Of a stretch of 15,200 nucleotides of DNA, positions 1-6,205 are shown piece after piece. The first letter of the stretch is position 1. The number at the start of each line of letters is the position of its first letter. Made by a program: the position numbers and the translations under genes. A model generated the notes under the pieces. That model was not told the origin of the DNA. It did no database searches and saw only the letters and a list, made by a program, of their open reading frames with translations. This DNA is from Alphaproteobacteria bacterium UBA7314 (GTDB lineage Bacteria > Pseudomonadota > Alphaproteobacteria > MPNO01 > UBA830): NCBI GenBank assembly GCA_002471575.1, contig DKQG01000043.1, positions 1 through 15,200 on the forward strand. The letters run 5' to 3'.

Positions 1-1
1 G

Positions 2-193
2 TTGCGGCGGCGCCTGCTGGATTCGGTCGCTCTGAACGATGCGGGTAAGGACCCGCTGGGTCTGCAGGTTACGGACTATTCGGAGGTCGTTGCCGTTCCT
101 GACACGATCATACCGCAATCGGGCCGCTGGCAGGACCTGGCCGTTGGAAATTCGCGTACCGGAGCAGTAACGAAAATCGAGGCGGCAGAGTAG
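2..193 (+). CDS. C-terminal fragment, probably Rieske aromatic-ring-hydroxylating oxygenase alpha subunit
   Basis: The frame is open from the left edge and ends at TAG 191-193, so only the last 63 or so residues are visible and the true start lies outside the window. The pattern RRRLL, then an AGKDPLGL turn, a Tyr about eight residues on, and a closing 'Pro ... W-Q-D-L' segment resembles the C-terminal tail of phthalate-4,5-dioxygenase-type Rieske oxygenase large subunits. These enzymes hydroxylate or demethylate aromatic and related substrates in the cytoplasm using electrons from a reductase. Neither the Rieske cluster motif nor the mononuclear iron ligands can be seen, because they lie upstream. 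The assignment therefore rests on tail resemblance only. That the frame is real is supported by its natural end and by a stable hairpin shortly after it. The next gene, a 2-oxoglutarate dioxygenase, is also oxidative but has its own promoter. Confidence 0.45.
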   Translation: MRRRLLDSVALNDAGKDPLGLQVTDYSEVVAVPDTIIPQSGRWQDLAVGNSRTGAVTKIEAAE

Positions 194-227
194 TCGGAGA
201 CTGCATACGGCCGCAGTCGTTCAAACC

Positions 228-257
228 CGCGTTTAATCTGCCGCCAGATTAGCCGCG
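228..257 (+). terminator. Hairpin after the first gene, no T-tract (possible weak or Rho-assisted terminator)
   Basis: A perfect 7-bp stem TAATCTG / CAGATTA (234-240 with 245-251) closes a CCGC loop. It is extended by CGCG / CGCG (228-231 with 254-257) across a 2x2 internal loop. No run of T follows, so it is not a classical intrinsic terminator. The rest of the 194-452 gap holds two short tandem repeats and the promoter of the next gene, and no convincing coding sequence. Confidence 0.25.
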
Positions 258-301
258 ATGCGACGACATACACCCTGAGGAGACGGTAGAGCGAGTATAT
301 C

Positions 302-351
302 GACAATCAGACAATCAATACCGTCAGAAAAAGCAAGACGATCAAGATCAA
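302..351 (+). repeat. Two tandem direct repeats upstream of the dioxygenase promoter
   Basis: GACAATCA occurs twice in tandem at 302-309 and 310-317, and GATCAA occurs twice in tandem at 340-345 and 346-351. They lie about 70 to 115 bp upstream of the predicted transcription start at about 419, where activator sites are often found. A regulatory role is inference; the copies are short enough to be chance. Confidence 0.25.
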
Positions 352-383
352 GTTCCGTTCAACGGATTGCGTTTATTACCGGT

Positions 384-412
384 TTGACAGGCGGCAGCCG
401 ATCTTTTACCAT
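384..412 (+). promoter_or_regulatory. Predicted sigma70-type promoter of the TauD-like gene
   Basis: TTGACA (384-389, perfect -35) is followed by a 17-bp spacer and TACCAT (407-412, four of six matches to the -10 consensus). Transcription would start near 419, leaving a leader of about 34 nt before the TTG start at 453. The placement argues against any translation start upstream of about 419. Confidence 0.55.
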
Positions 413-452
413 AATACTTAGAAATCGAAGTATTTCTGGCCGGAGGCATAGA

Positions 453-1301
453 TTGGCTATTTCAGTGGAAACCTTGTCGGAGGCCATAGGCGCCCGGATA
501 TCGGGGGTCGATCTCCGCGGCGGCCTGGATGATGCGACGATGAATGATATCCGCCAGGTTTGGCTGGACCACTTTGTGGTCGTGATTCCCTGCCAGGATA
601 TGGCCGGTGACGATCAGATTGCCTTTACCGAGTGGTTCGGCCCGCGCCAAGAAGTGCGCACAGTGAAAGTCGTGGACGAAGGACCCCAAAATTTCATGTA
701 TGTCGCGAACAAGAGCGTCGACGGCATGGATGGCGTACTGCCGGAAGGCGAAATGCAGTTTCACACCGATCAGTGCTATTACAAAACGCCCTCGCGGGCC
801 ACGATCCTTTTTGCGCTGGAAGTACCTGCCGAGGGCGGCAATACGAAGTTTGCGAATGCCTATCGTGCTTACGATGCACTCGACGATTCACTGAAGGAGC
901 GGCTAAAGGGCCTGAAAGCGCAAAACGTTTACGATTACGATGCGAACGCGACCGTGAAAACGAATGAAAGCTCTCCCGACGCGCCTCGCTATGAACATCC
1001 CGTCGTGATCCGTCACCCTGAAACAGGGCGGCCTGTGCTGTACGTGAATAGACTAATGACCGATCATATCGTCGGCATGGACAAGGCCGAAAGCGATGCA
1101 TTGCTGGAAGATCTGTTCCAGGTGCTGGAGGATCCGGCGCATTATTACGAACACGTATGGACGCCGGGCGACCTTGTGATGTGGGACAATCTATGTACGC
1201 TTCACGCGCGGACCTGGTTCGACCCGTCAATGGCCCGGGTTCTCCGTCGGACAACGGTGGCTGGAGAAACGCCGCGAGCGGCGTTCGCGGCCGCGGCCTG
1301 A
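453..1301 (+). CDS. TauD/TfdA-family Fe(II)/2-oxoglutarate-dependent dioxygenase
   Basis: The product is 282 residues, the usual length for TauD-type enzymes. These are cytoplasmic non-heme iron enzymes that hydroxylate a substrate while decarboxylating 2-oxoglutarate to succinate; taurine and 2,4-D are the classic substrates. The facial triad is visible: H104 and D106 in QFHTD, and the distal H251 in WDNLCTLHAR. The 2-oxoglutarate-binding Arg lies in the RVLRRTT segment around residues 262-266. These spacings match TauD closely. TTG 453 is chosen as start because GGAGG (442-446) sits 6 nt upstream and the leader carries a -35/-10 pair; the frame stays open back to 384, but that point is the -35 box itself. 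The gene appears monocistronic, with remnants downstream. The substrate is unknown; with no sulfonate ABC transporter nearby, I would not call it taurine dioxygenase. Confidence 0.9.
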   Translation: MAISVETLSEAIGARISGVDLRGGLDDATMNDIRQVWLDHFVVVIPCQDMAGDDQIAFTEWFGPRQEVRTVKVVDEGPQNFMYVANKSVDGMDGVLPEGEMQFHTDQCYYKTPSRATILFALEVPAEGGNTKFANAYRAYDALDDSLKERLKGLKAQNVYDYDANATVKTNESSPDAPRYEHPVVIRHPETGRPVLYVNRLMTDHIVGMDKAESDALLEDLFQVLEDPAHYYEHVWTPGDLVMWDNLCTLHARTWFDPSMARVLRRTTVAGETPRAAFAAAA

Positions 1302-1506
1302 ACAGTCAGGCAGGTTGGCGGGCACCCCCGGAGAGGGCACACGCGACGATCCACACTATCATCGTCAAGAAACCGTACCGCAGATTGTAAAGTTGATATT
1401 TCAGCAGCTTGCTGCTCAATGTCCCAAAATATAGCGCGATGAGCCGGCAGGTTTTGTGCCGTCCGTCTGATTTCACGAAAATATGAGCTAAATCCGCAGA
1501 GGCGCT

Positions 1507-1698
1507 CTAGTAATTGCCCCTACCGACAAAGACGGCGCGCACCATTTCGCGGTAGAGCATCAATTGACGGGGCAGCAACTCACGATCGTGGACAATTTTG
1601 GATAGGATGATACCGCCGTCCGCCAACGCCGAGAACATGTCCGCCATGTCGTCCATACCCACATTCGCGCGGGGTGGATAGCGCTCCGCGAATTCGTC
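1507..1698 (-). pseudogene. C-terminal remnant of a TetR-type regulator
   Basis: On the minus strand the frame ending at TAG 1509-1507 encodes about 63 residues. The segments MDDMADMFSALADGG and RQLMLYREMV look like the last two helices of a TetR/AcrR-family ligand-binding domain. The N-terminal DNA-binding helix-turn-helix and first core helices, roughly 130 residues, are absent. The family-like stretch begins near 1698. Beyond that the open frame continues only as antisense of the neighbouring remnant. No usable start or ribosome binding site was seen, so it is probably not expressed as a functional repressor. The assignment rests on the C-terminal half only and is moderately confident. The 205-bp gap to its left (1302-1506) shows only weak hairpins (AGCAG/CTGCT near 1404-1417; CGGCA/TGCCG at 1445-1461). 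Confidence 0.55.
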
Positions 1699-1699
1699 G

Positions 1700-2061
1700 A
1701 CCGAGGAAAACGATGGCAAACTGCCGAGCGGTGAACCGCTCAAGAGGGCGATCTTTCAGGTTGACTGTGCCACCGATGCATTGCCGGCATACTTTATGGT
1801 CAACTGCGTGTACCCGACACATTTCGAGAGGGACTCGCCGGGCTGGACAGGGTACTTAGGCTGCGGGCCAATGCTTCGCGTTGCAGTCATGAAGAGCTCG
1901 ACAAGGCTGAAGAACTCGATGACGGAAATCCGGTTGAACTGGGACAACAGTTTGTCGGGCTACTGAGGGATAACCCGCAACTCAGCGCCATCAGCAGGTG
2001 CTATGGCACCGATCATCGCCGCATAGCGCAGATTGGGCAGGCAACCCTAGTGGCTGCTTGA
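1700..2061 (+). pseudogene. Frameshifted C-terminal remnant of a homocysteine S-methyltransferase family protein
   Basis: Two plus-strand frames, joined, read like the C-terminal 40% of the MmuM/YbgG family, zinc enzymes that transfer a methyl group to homocysteine. From about 1703 to 1858 the reading is ENDGKLPSGEPL..., then MVNCVYPTHFE, which holds the first zinc Cys in its usual context. Near 1856-1861 the frame shifts, and from 1861 it continues LRANASRCSHEELDKAEELD to TGA at 2059-2061. The family's closing zinc motif GGCCGTDHRH is replaced by SRCYGTDHRR, so one of the paired Cys is lost. The first 180 or so residues are missing. Truncation, frameshift and loss of a zinc ligand together show decay. 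It lies back to back with a truncated regulator remnant, which suggests the two were once a divergent pair. Confidence 0.75.
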
Positions 2062-2078
2062 CCTCCGGCAGCGTAGCA

Positions 2079-2097
2079 TACGAAACTGTTTTTCGTA
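2079..2097. promoter_or_regulatory. 19-bp perfect palindrome upstream of the cupin gene (candidate operator)
   Basis: TACGAAA (2079-2085) and TTTCGTA (2091-2097) form a perfect 7-bp inverted repeat around CTGTT. It ends 9 nt before the ribosome binding site of the cupin gene. Size and symmetry suit a dimeric repressor of the TetR or MarR type. A TTGACC -35-like hexamer lies just upstream at 2058-2063, but no good -10 could be paired with it. A regulatory role is inference. Confidence 0.5.
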
Positions 2098-2119
2098 CAA
2101 TTAACCGGAGGTAACCTAT

Positions 2120-2521
2120 ATGGCTGTCGTAACGCCGCTGTTCAAGGGACACGACGATCTGCCTGATCTCGCATCGCGTTTCGTAGATGTCGCCGAAATT
2201 CCTTGGAAGCCCACGCCTTGCGATGGGATTGAGATGAAGGTGCTGATGGAGGATGAGGAGACCGGCATGATGACGGCACTGTTCAAGTGGGCGCCGGGCT
2301 CCAAACTCACGTTTCATGAACATGTCGCCCTGGAACAGACATTCGTGCTGGATGGGTCTCTGGTCGATGACGAAGGCACGGTGACGGCCGGGAACTACGT
2401 GTGGCGGCCGGCCGGTAGCCGGCACGACGCGTGGGCACCGGATGGTGCGCTGATCCTGTCGATGTTCCTCAAGCCGAACATATTTTTGGACGGGGAGAAC
2501 GAAGGCATACAGTTGAAGTAG
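2120..2521 (+). CDS. Single-domain cupin protein
   Basis: A 133-residue protein with one cupin barrel. Both classical motifs are present. Motif 1 has G-x5-H-x-H-x3-E-x6-G, seen as GSKLTFHEHVALEQTFVLDG, giving two His and one Glu metal ligands. Motif 2, GNYVWRPAGSRH, gives the third His. Family members of this size bind Fe, Mn, Ni or Zn and serve as small dioxygenases, isomerases or sensors; ChrR-like and acetylacetone dioxygenase-like cupins are comparable. The specific reaction cannot be told. ATG 2120 is supported by GGAGG at 2107-2111, 8 nt upstream. The gene stands alone between a pseudogene remnant and a strong terminator, with a palindrome overlapping its expected promoter region, so it is probably a separately regulated unit. 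No signal peptide is visible, so it is cytoplasmic. Confidence 0.85.
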   Translation: MAVVTPLFKGHDDLPDLASRFVDVAEIPWKPTPCDGIEMKVLMEDEETGMMTALFKWAPGSKLTFHEHVALEQTFVLDGSLVDDEGTVTAGNYVWRPAGSRHDAWAPDGALILSMFLKPNIFLDGENEGIQLK

Positions 2522-2542
2522 CACCGGCCGAACGCGCAACAG

Positions 2543-2575
2543 AAAAAGCCCCGGCTCAGGAGCCGGGGTTTTTTT
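2543..2575. terminator. Bidirectional intrinsic terminator between the cupin gene and the TRAP operon
   Basis: CCCCGGCT (2549-2556) pairs with AGCCGGGG (2561-2568) around a CAGG loop. A-tract 2543-2547 precedes it and T-tract 2569-2575 follows, so it can end transcription from both sides. It lies 22 nt after the cupin stop and 18 nt after the dctM stop on the other strand. Confidence 0.93.
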
Positions 2576-2592
2576 GTGACCGGACGGGGCTT

Positions 2593-3912
2593 CTACTGTG
2601 CCAGGGAATTCGCCAGATTTGGCAGGAACGTGACGATCTCCGGGAAGACGGTCATGATGAACATGCCAAGCAGCGTAAGGCCGACAAACAACCAAGAAGC
2701 GCTGAAAATCTCTCCCATGCTGACATCCTGCGCGGCGGCCTTTACCGCGAACATTACGTAACCGAACGGAGGCGTAATCGCGCCAAGCGTGATGTTCAAA
2801 AGGAACAACAGCCAAAACCAGACCGGATCGAATTCAAGCGCTTTCAGGATCGGCAGGTAGATCGGCACCACGATCAGCATCAGGCCGAGCTGATCGATGA
2901 ACATGCAGAGAATGAACGGCAGGGCCATCAGGATAAAGAACATAACCCATCGGTTGACCTCCAACGACGTGACGACCTCGGTCAGCGCCGACGTCGCGCC
3001 GGTGAACGCAAGCAGCTGCGTAAACATGACCGCACTGCAGAGAATAAGCAGGATGACGGCGGCGAGCAGCGCAGCTTCGCCGACCGCTTCGTACATCATC
3101 TTGAAGCTGAGGCGCCGGTAATACGCTGCCGTCAGGATCGCGCCCAGCACGCCGGTTGCGGCGGATTCCGAAGGTGTTGCAACGCCGAGCATGATCAGCC
3201 CCATGACCATGAAGATGATGACCGAGAACGGAAGCAACCCGGCAACCGCTTTCAGCTTGCCGATGACGTTGATCTTTTCCCCTGATTCTTCAGACGGCGC
3301 TAGACTGGGGTCGATCTTCACTTTTACCATGCAGGCGGCGATGAACAGGCTGGCGAGCAGCAATCCCGGCAGCACGCCGGCAATCAGCAGCGAGGCGATG
3401 GAGACGTCTGCAAGGGTGCCGACGATGATCGCGAGGATAGACGGCGGGATGATCGGCGCAAGGCAGGCACCAGCTAGGATTGTACCGATGGAAAGTTTCG
3501 TATCGTAACCGCGTTCGCGCATGATCGGCAGCAGCGACCGGCCGAGCATCGCGCCAACGGCGATGGCGGACCCGGACAGCGCGCCGAGAACAGTCGACAG
3601 CGAAATCGACAGCACATATTGCCGTCCTTTGATTCGGCCAACGAGCTTGTCAATGGAATCGAGCAAGACTTCCATGCAACCCGACCTGAACAAAATCTCG
3701 CCGAGCAGGATGAAAAGCGGAACAGTGCCGAGAGAGGCCGTGGTGGCGGTTTCGTATACGGAATTTGATACCATTCCGAAAGCCGCCGGTCCCAGCATGA
3801 AGACAACCCCGCTGGAAATGATAATGAAAAACGCTAGAAAGATCGGCGCGCCGGTCAAAAACAGCGCGACCAGTATCGATATACCGATCGTTAGGATCCA
3901 GTACCATTCCAT
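2593..3912 (-). CDS. dctM: TRAP transporter large permease (DctM family)
   Basis: A 439-residue, almost wholly hydrophobic protein with about a dozen predicted transmembrane segments. It is the DctM subunit of a tripartite ATP-independent periplasmic transporter, which uses a sodium or proton gradient to import a substrate delivered by the periplasmic binding protein. Typical family stretches are PLFILLGEILFRSG near the N-terminal third, GALSGSAIAVGAMLG, and the PPSILAIIVG loop. Length is normal. The start ATG 3912 (MEWYW) is preferred although the frame is open to 3969: its A overlaps the dctQ stop (TAATG), a standard sign of translational coupling. It is the last gene of the operon and ends just before a bidirectional terminator. 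Substrate cannot be assigned; the family mostly carries small organic acids. Confidence 0.95.
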   Translation of the reverse strand: MEWYWILTIGISILVALFLTGAPIFLAFFIIISSGVVFMLGPAAFGMVSNSVYETATTASLGTVPLFILLGEILFRSGCMEVLLDSIDKLVGRIKGRQYVLSISLSTVLGALSGSAIAVGAMLGRSLLPIMRERGYDTKLSIGTILAGACLAPIIPPSILAIIVGTLADVSIASLLIAGVLPGLLLASLFIAACMVKVKIDPSLAPSEESGEKINVIGKLKAVAGLLPFSVIIFMVMGLIMLGVATPSESAATGVLGAILTAAYYRRLSFKMMYEAVGEAALLAAVILLILCSAVMFTQLLAFTGATSALTEVVTSLEVNRWVMFFILMALPFILCMFIDQLGLMLIVVPIYLPILKALEFDPVWFWLLFLLNITLGAITPPFGYVMFAVKAAAQDVSMGEIFSASWLFVGLTLLGMFIMTVFPEIVTFLPNLANSLAQ

Positions 3913-4463
3913 TAGAGAGCCGGCTCCGTTTCTTCGCCCGCCAGCGCCGCCCGCCCCGGCGTGATCCATGAAACCGGTTTAACCGCGTCCGACGAAAACA
4001 TTGCCCGCAGGAAGTAAAACGAAGCGAAAAAGAACCCGAAAGTCAGCCAGATCGACATAAAGATTTTCGGGATCGGGCGATTTTGTTCAGTCACGATTTC
4101 AAGTTCGATGTGCCGCAGGTTTTCCTCGAAGCTCATCCAGGCGGCCAGAAGACAGACTGCGACGCCGAAGAGGCCCGCAAAAATCCGGAGCGCCGTTTGG
4201 AGCGACGGGACAAGTTCGATCAGCAGGCTGATCGATATGTGCTGACCCATGCGGGTCGCGTGCGGGACCAGGGCGAAAATCGTAACCAGTAACACGTTCG
4301 AAAACATGTCGTTGGCCCAGTCGGTCGCGGTGCCCAGAAAATAGCGTGTCAGTACTTCGTAGCAGTACATCGCCGCCATGGAAGCGAGGCCGAGCGTTCC
4401 GATGACGTATCCGAAGTCGGATATACCGTCATGCACTCGACAAAGTCGTTGTATCAGGCTCAT
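3912..4463 (-). CDS. dctQ: TRAP transporter small permease (DctQ family)
   Basis: A 183-residue membrane protein with four predicted transmembrane helices, the hallmark of DctQ subunits, which pair with DctM in the inner membrane. Recognisable family features are the YEVLTRYFLG segment near residue 35, the polar WANDM motif after it, and HATRMGQHISISLL at the start of the next helix. The C-terminal tail is polar and cytoplasmic. It starts 34 nt after dctP and overlaps dctM by one base. The ribosome binding site is weak (a GAG-containing purine stretch well upstream), which may keep permease levels below those of the binding protein. A short hairpin, TAGCT/AGCTA at 4486-4500, straddles the dctP stop in the gap before this gene. 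Confidence 0.93.
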   Translation of the reverse strand: MSLIQRLCRVHDGISDFGYVIGTLGLASMAAMYCYEVLTRYFLGTATDWANDMFSNVLLVTIFALVPHATRMGQHISISLLIELVPSLQTALRIFAGLFGVAVCLLAAWMSFEENLRHIELEIVTEQNRPIPKIFMSIWLTFGFFFASFYFLRAMFSSDAVKPVSWITPGRAALAGEETEPAL

Positions 4464-4497
4464 TGCCGGACTACTCGGCCTCGTTTAGCTCGCCAAG

Positions 4498-5517
4498 CTA
4501 TTTTAGGCTGTCAGGCGCATCGCCATTCTTTTTGGCCATTTCGTATAGCGCCTCAACCCGTGGCTTCGACTTCTTGTTGAAGTTGATCGCGAAGTTCCAG
4601 ACGCCCTTGACGAAGCCGTCATTCATTTTCTTGTAAACTTCCGGCGACAGGTGAGTTTCTTTCACTCCCTTGGCTTTCAGCAGCTCTATCTCTTTCAACG
4701 TAGCGGCATTGAATGATTCAGGAGCCGATTTCTCGATGTCGTGACCCAGTTTAAGGATAAGGGTCTGATCAGCCTTGGACAGTTTCTTGAAACGGTCCAT
4801 GTTCATGGTGACCGTGTAGGGCGAAACGCCGAACCGCGGGCGCATCATGTATTTGGCCTGCTCGTACCATTTGAAATCGATCGCACCCTGGACCGGCCAG
4901 GCAGCACCTTCGACAACACCTTTCTGCAGCGCTGAATAGATCTCGCCGCCATTCAGGTTCACCATCGATCCCCCAAGCGGCACGATAACCGGCTTGTAGA
5001 AACCATTGGCACGGATCTTACGGCCTTTCAGAGGTTGCGGACCTTTGTCCAGCGGGCGCTTTAGCAGAACATGGAACGCGTCGGGGCCGGTGGCGCCCAT
5101 CACGTGCGAAATCATTTTCATGTTGAAGCGGTTCATTTCCTTGTCGAAATAATCCCAGTAGCCCTTCTTGCGCCAGTCTTCGGTGTCCGCATGCAGAGCG
5201 AATGCCGCCATGTGAACGCCTGTGGTGCCCACGTAGTAGGGGGCGACTGACAGGTTCATGTCGAAGACGCCGCGCGAGGTCGGCTGGAACTGCTGACGAG
5301 ATTTGATGACCTCCGGACCGGAGAACTTCATGGTAATCCGCCCGTTGGTGGCGGCTTTCACCATGTCGCCAAACTTGTAGGCGATTTTCGGCGTTCCCTG
5401 CACCCGGTTGTCCCAGGCGGTCAGGTACTTGAGGGTGATCTTATCGGCTGCTACGGCGGCTGAAGGCAGCACGATTGCAAGAGCCGCGGCCGCAATGGCA
5501 GCGTTGCGAAGTTTCAT
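4498..5517 (-). CDS. dctP: TRAP transporter periplasmic substrate-binding protein (DctP family)
   Basis: A 339-residue secreted protein. Residues 1-23 form a signal peptide: basic MKLR, an alanine-rich hydrophobic core, and cleavage at AVA before ADK. The mature part follows the DctP fold: KYLTAWD on the first strand, the conserved G-x-KIR with Arg169 that usually salt-bridges the substrate carboxylate, and the EIYSALQKGVVEGA helix at 192-205. It captures a solute, most likely a carboxylate, in the periplasm and delivers it to DctQM. ATG 5517 is chosen over in-frame codons up to 5589 because AGGGAGA lies about 7 nt upstream and the signal peptide begins there. It heads the dctPQM operon and is divergent from a SnoaL-like gene. 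Substrate is unknown; the neighbouring dioxygenases hint at an organic acid degraded locally. Confidence 0.95.
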   Translation of the reverse strand: MKLRNAAIAAAALAIVLPSAAVAADKITLKYLTAWDNRVQGTPKIAYKFGDMVKAATNGRITMKFSGPEVIKSRQQFQPTSRGVFDMNLSVAPYYVGTTGVHMAAFALHADTEDWRKKGYWDYFDKEMNRFNMKMISHVMGATGPDAFHVLLKRPLDKGPQPLKGRKIRANGFYKPVIVPLGGSMVNLNGGEIYSALQKGVVEGAAWPVQGAIDFKWYEQAKYMMRPRFGVSPYTVTMNMDRFKKLSKADQTLILKLGHDIEKSAPESFNAATLKEIELLKAKGVKETHLSPEVYKKMNDGFVKGVWNFAINFNKKSKPRVEALYEMAKKNGDAPDSLK

Positions 5518-5569
5518 GGGGTTTCTCCCTGTTGAAGCCAGGCCGAATTTATTCCGGCACGATTTTAGT

Positions 5570-5605
5570 TGTAGCAATCGTATTTGCACGGCTACAGGCG
5601 GTCAA
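5570..5605 (-). promoter_or_regulatory. Predicted dctP promoter overlapped by an inverted repeat
   Basis: On the minus strand TTGACC (5605-5600) is followed by 17 bp and TACGAT (5582-5577), giving a start near 5570 and a leader of about 53 nt. The perfect inverted repeat TGTAGC-N15-GCTACA (5570-5575 with 5591-5596) spans the -10 box and spacer, where a bound repressor would block polymerase. The promoter call is reasonable; the operator is inference. Confidence 0.5.
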
Positions 5606-5682
5606 CCCGTTGATTATTTACCGAACGGATCCGGATTCGATAATGTTTCGCTTCCTGACCGCCAGCGCGTTACAATTATCGA

Positions 5683-6087
5683 ATGTCCGATACCGATGCC
5701 GTTCTGTTTGCCAATGAAGCCTTTTACCGCGCTTTTGCCGACCGCGACGAAGATGCGATGGATGATCTGTGGTCCGCGTCGGAACAGATCGCGTGTCTGC
5801 ACCCCGGCTGGGGGCCGCTGTTCGGTCGCGAAGAGGTGTTGTCGAGCTGGACGGCAATCATCCGCAATCCAGATTCACCACCGATTTTGTGCCACGACGC
5901 CCATGCGCATGTGTACGGCGAGACGGCCTATGTCATCTGTTTTGAGGAAATCGCCGGTAATTTCTTGGTCGCGACCAACGTGTTCGTTCGCGAGGGGAGG
6001 GTATGGAAAATGGTTCATCACCAGGCTGGGCCGACATCGGTTCGCCCGGAGGTCGAAGACAACGGCCCGGCGGGGCCGGTGAACTGA
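5683..6087 (+). CDS. SnoaL/NTF2-like (DUF4440-type) small protein
   Basis: A 134-residue protein with the alpha-beta cone pattern of the NTF2/SnoaL superfamily. It opens with an N-terminal helix (FANEAFYRAFADRDEDAMDD), then the CLHPGWGPLFGREEV turn typical of this subgroup, and ends in VWKMVHHQAGPT. Members are ketosteroid-isomerase-like folds that act as small isomerases, hydratases or ligand binders. The family label is firm but the reaction is not known. The ATG at 5683 has no clear Shine-Dalgarno sequence, and a TACAAT -10-like box ends only 6 nt upstream, so the message may be leaderless. It is divergent from dctP and convergent with coxG, separated from the latter by a pair of palindromic repeats. 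A role in handling the imported TRAP substrate is possible but only inferred from position. Confidence 0.8.
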   Translation: MSDTDAVLFANEAFYRAFADRDEDAMDDLWSASEQIACLHPGWGPLFGREEVLSSWTAIIRNPDSPPILCHDAHAHVYGETAYVICFEEIAGNFLVATNVFVREGRVWKMVHHQAGPTSVRPEVEDNGPAGPVN

Positions 6088-6107
6088 CGAATTCGGTAAG
6101 GTAAATT

Positions 6108-6182
6108 CGTCCTTCCCTTGAAGGCGGAAATCTAACACCAGATTATTTAATGCAAAGAGATCCCCGCCTTCGCAGGGATAAC
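6108..6182. repeat. Paired degenerate palindromic repeat, locus 1
   Basis: Unit 6108-6132 (CGTCCTTCCC...GGAAATC) and, 24 nt on, the inverted unit 6157-6182 (GAGATCCCCGCC...GGGATAAC) both fit the palindromic pattern 'GTCATTCCCGC-GAAA-GCGGGAATC' with substitutions. They lie between the convergent SnoaL-like and coxG genes. Similar pairs occur near 10230 and 13089. Confidence 0.55.
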
Positions 6183-6205
6183 AGCGCAGAAGGGTGAACT
6201 ATTGA

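Noticed and set aside
694..1254. Minus-strand open frame opposite the TauD-like gene
   Set aside because: Ser/Arg-rich shadow composition; the opposite frame carries all catalytic residues of the dioxygenase.
1402..1461. Weak hairpins in the gap after the TauD-like gene as terminators
   Set aside because: Stems of only 5 bp and no T-tract.
1991..2815. Long minus-strand open frame (274 codons) across the cupin gene and terminator
   Set aside because: It runs through the cupin gene, the intrinsic terminator and into the dctM 3' end, with no start signal or family resemblance.
2431..3285. Long plus-strand open frame (284 codons) opposite dctM
   Set aside because: Its product is dominated by Arg, Gln, Asp and His with no fold signature, the usual antisense shadow of a hydrophobic membrane protein. 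dctM on the other strand is unmistakable.
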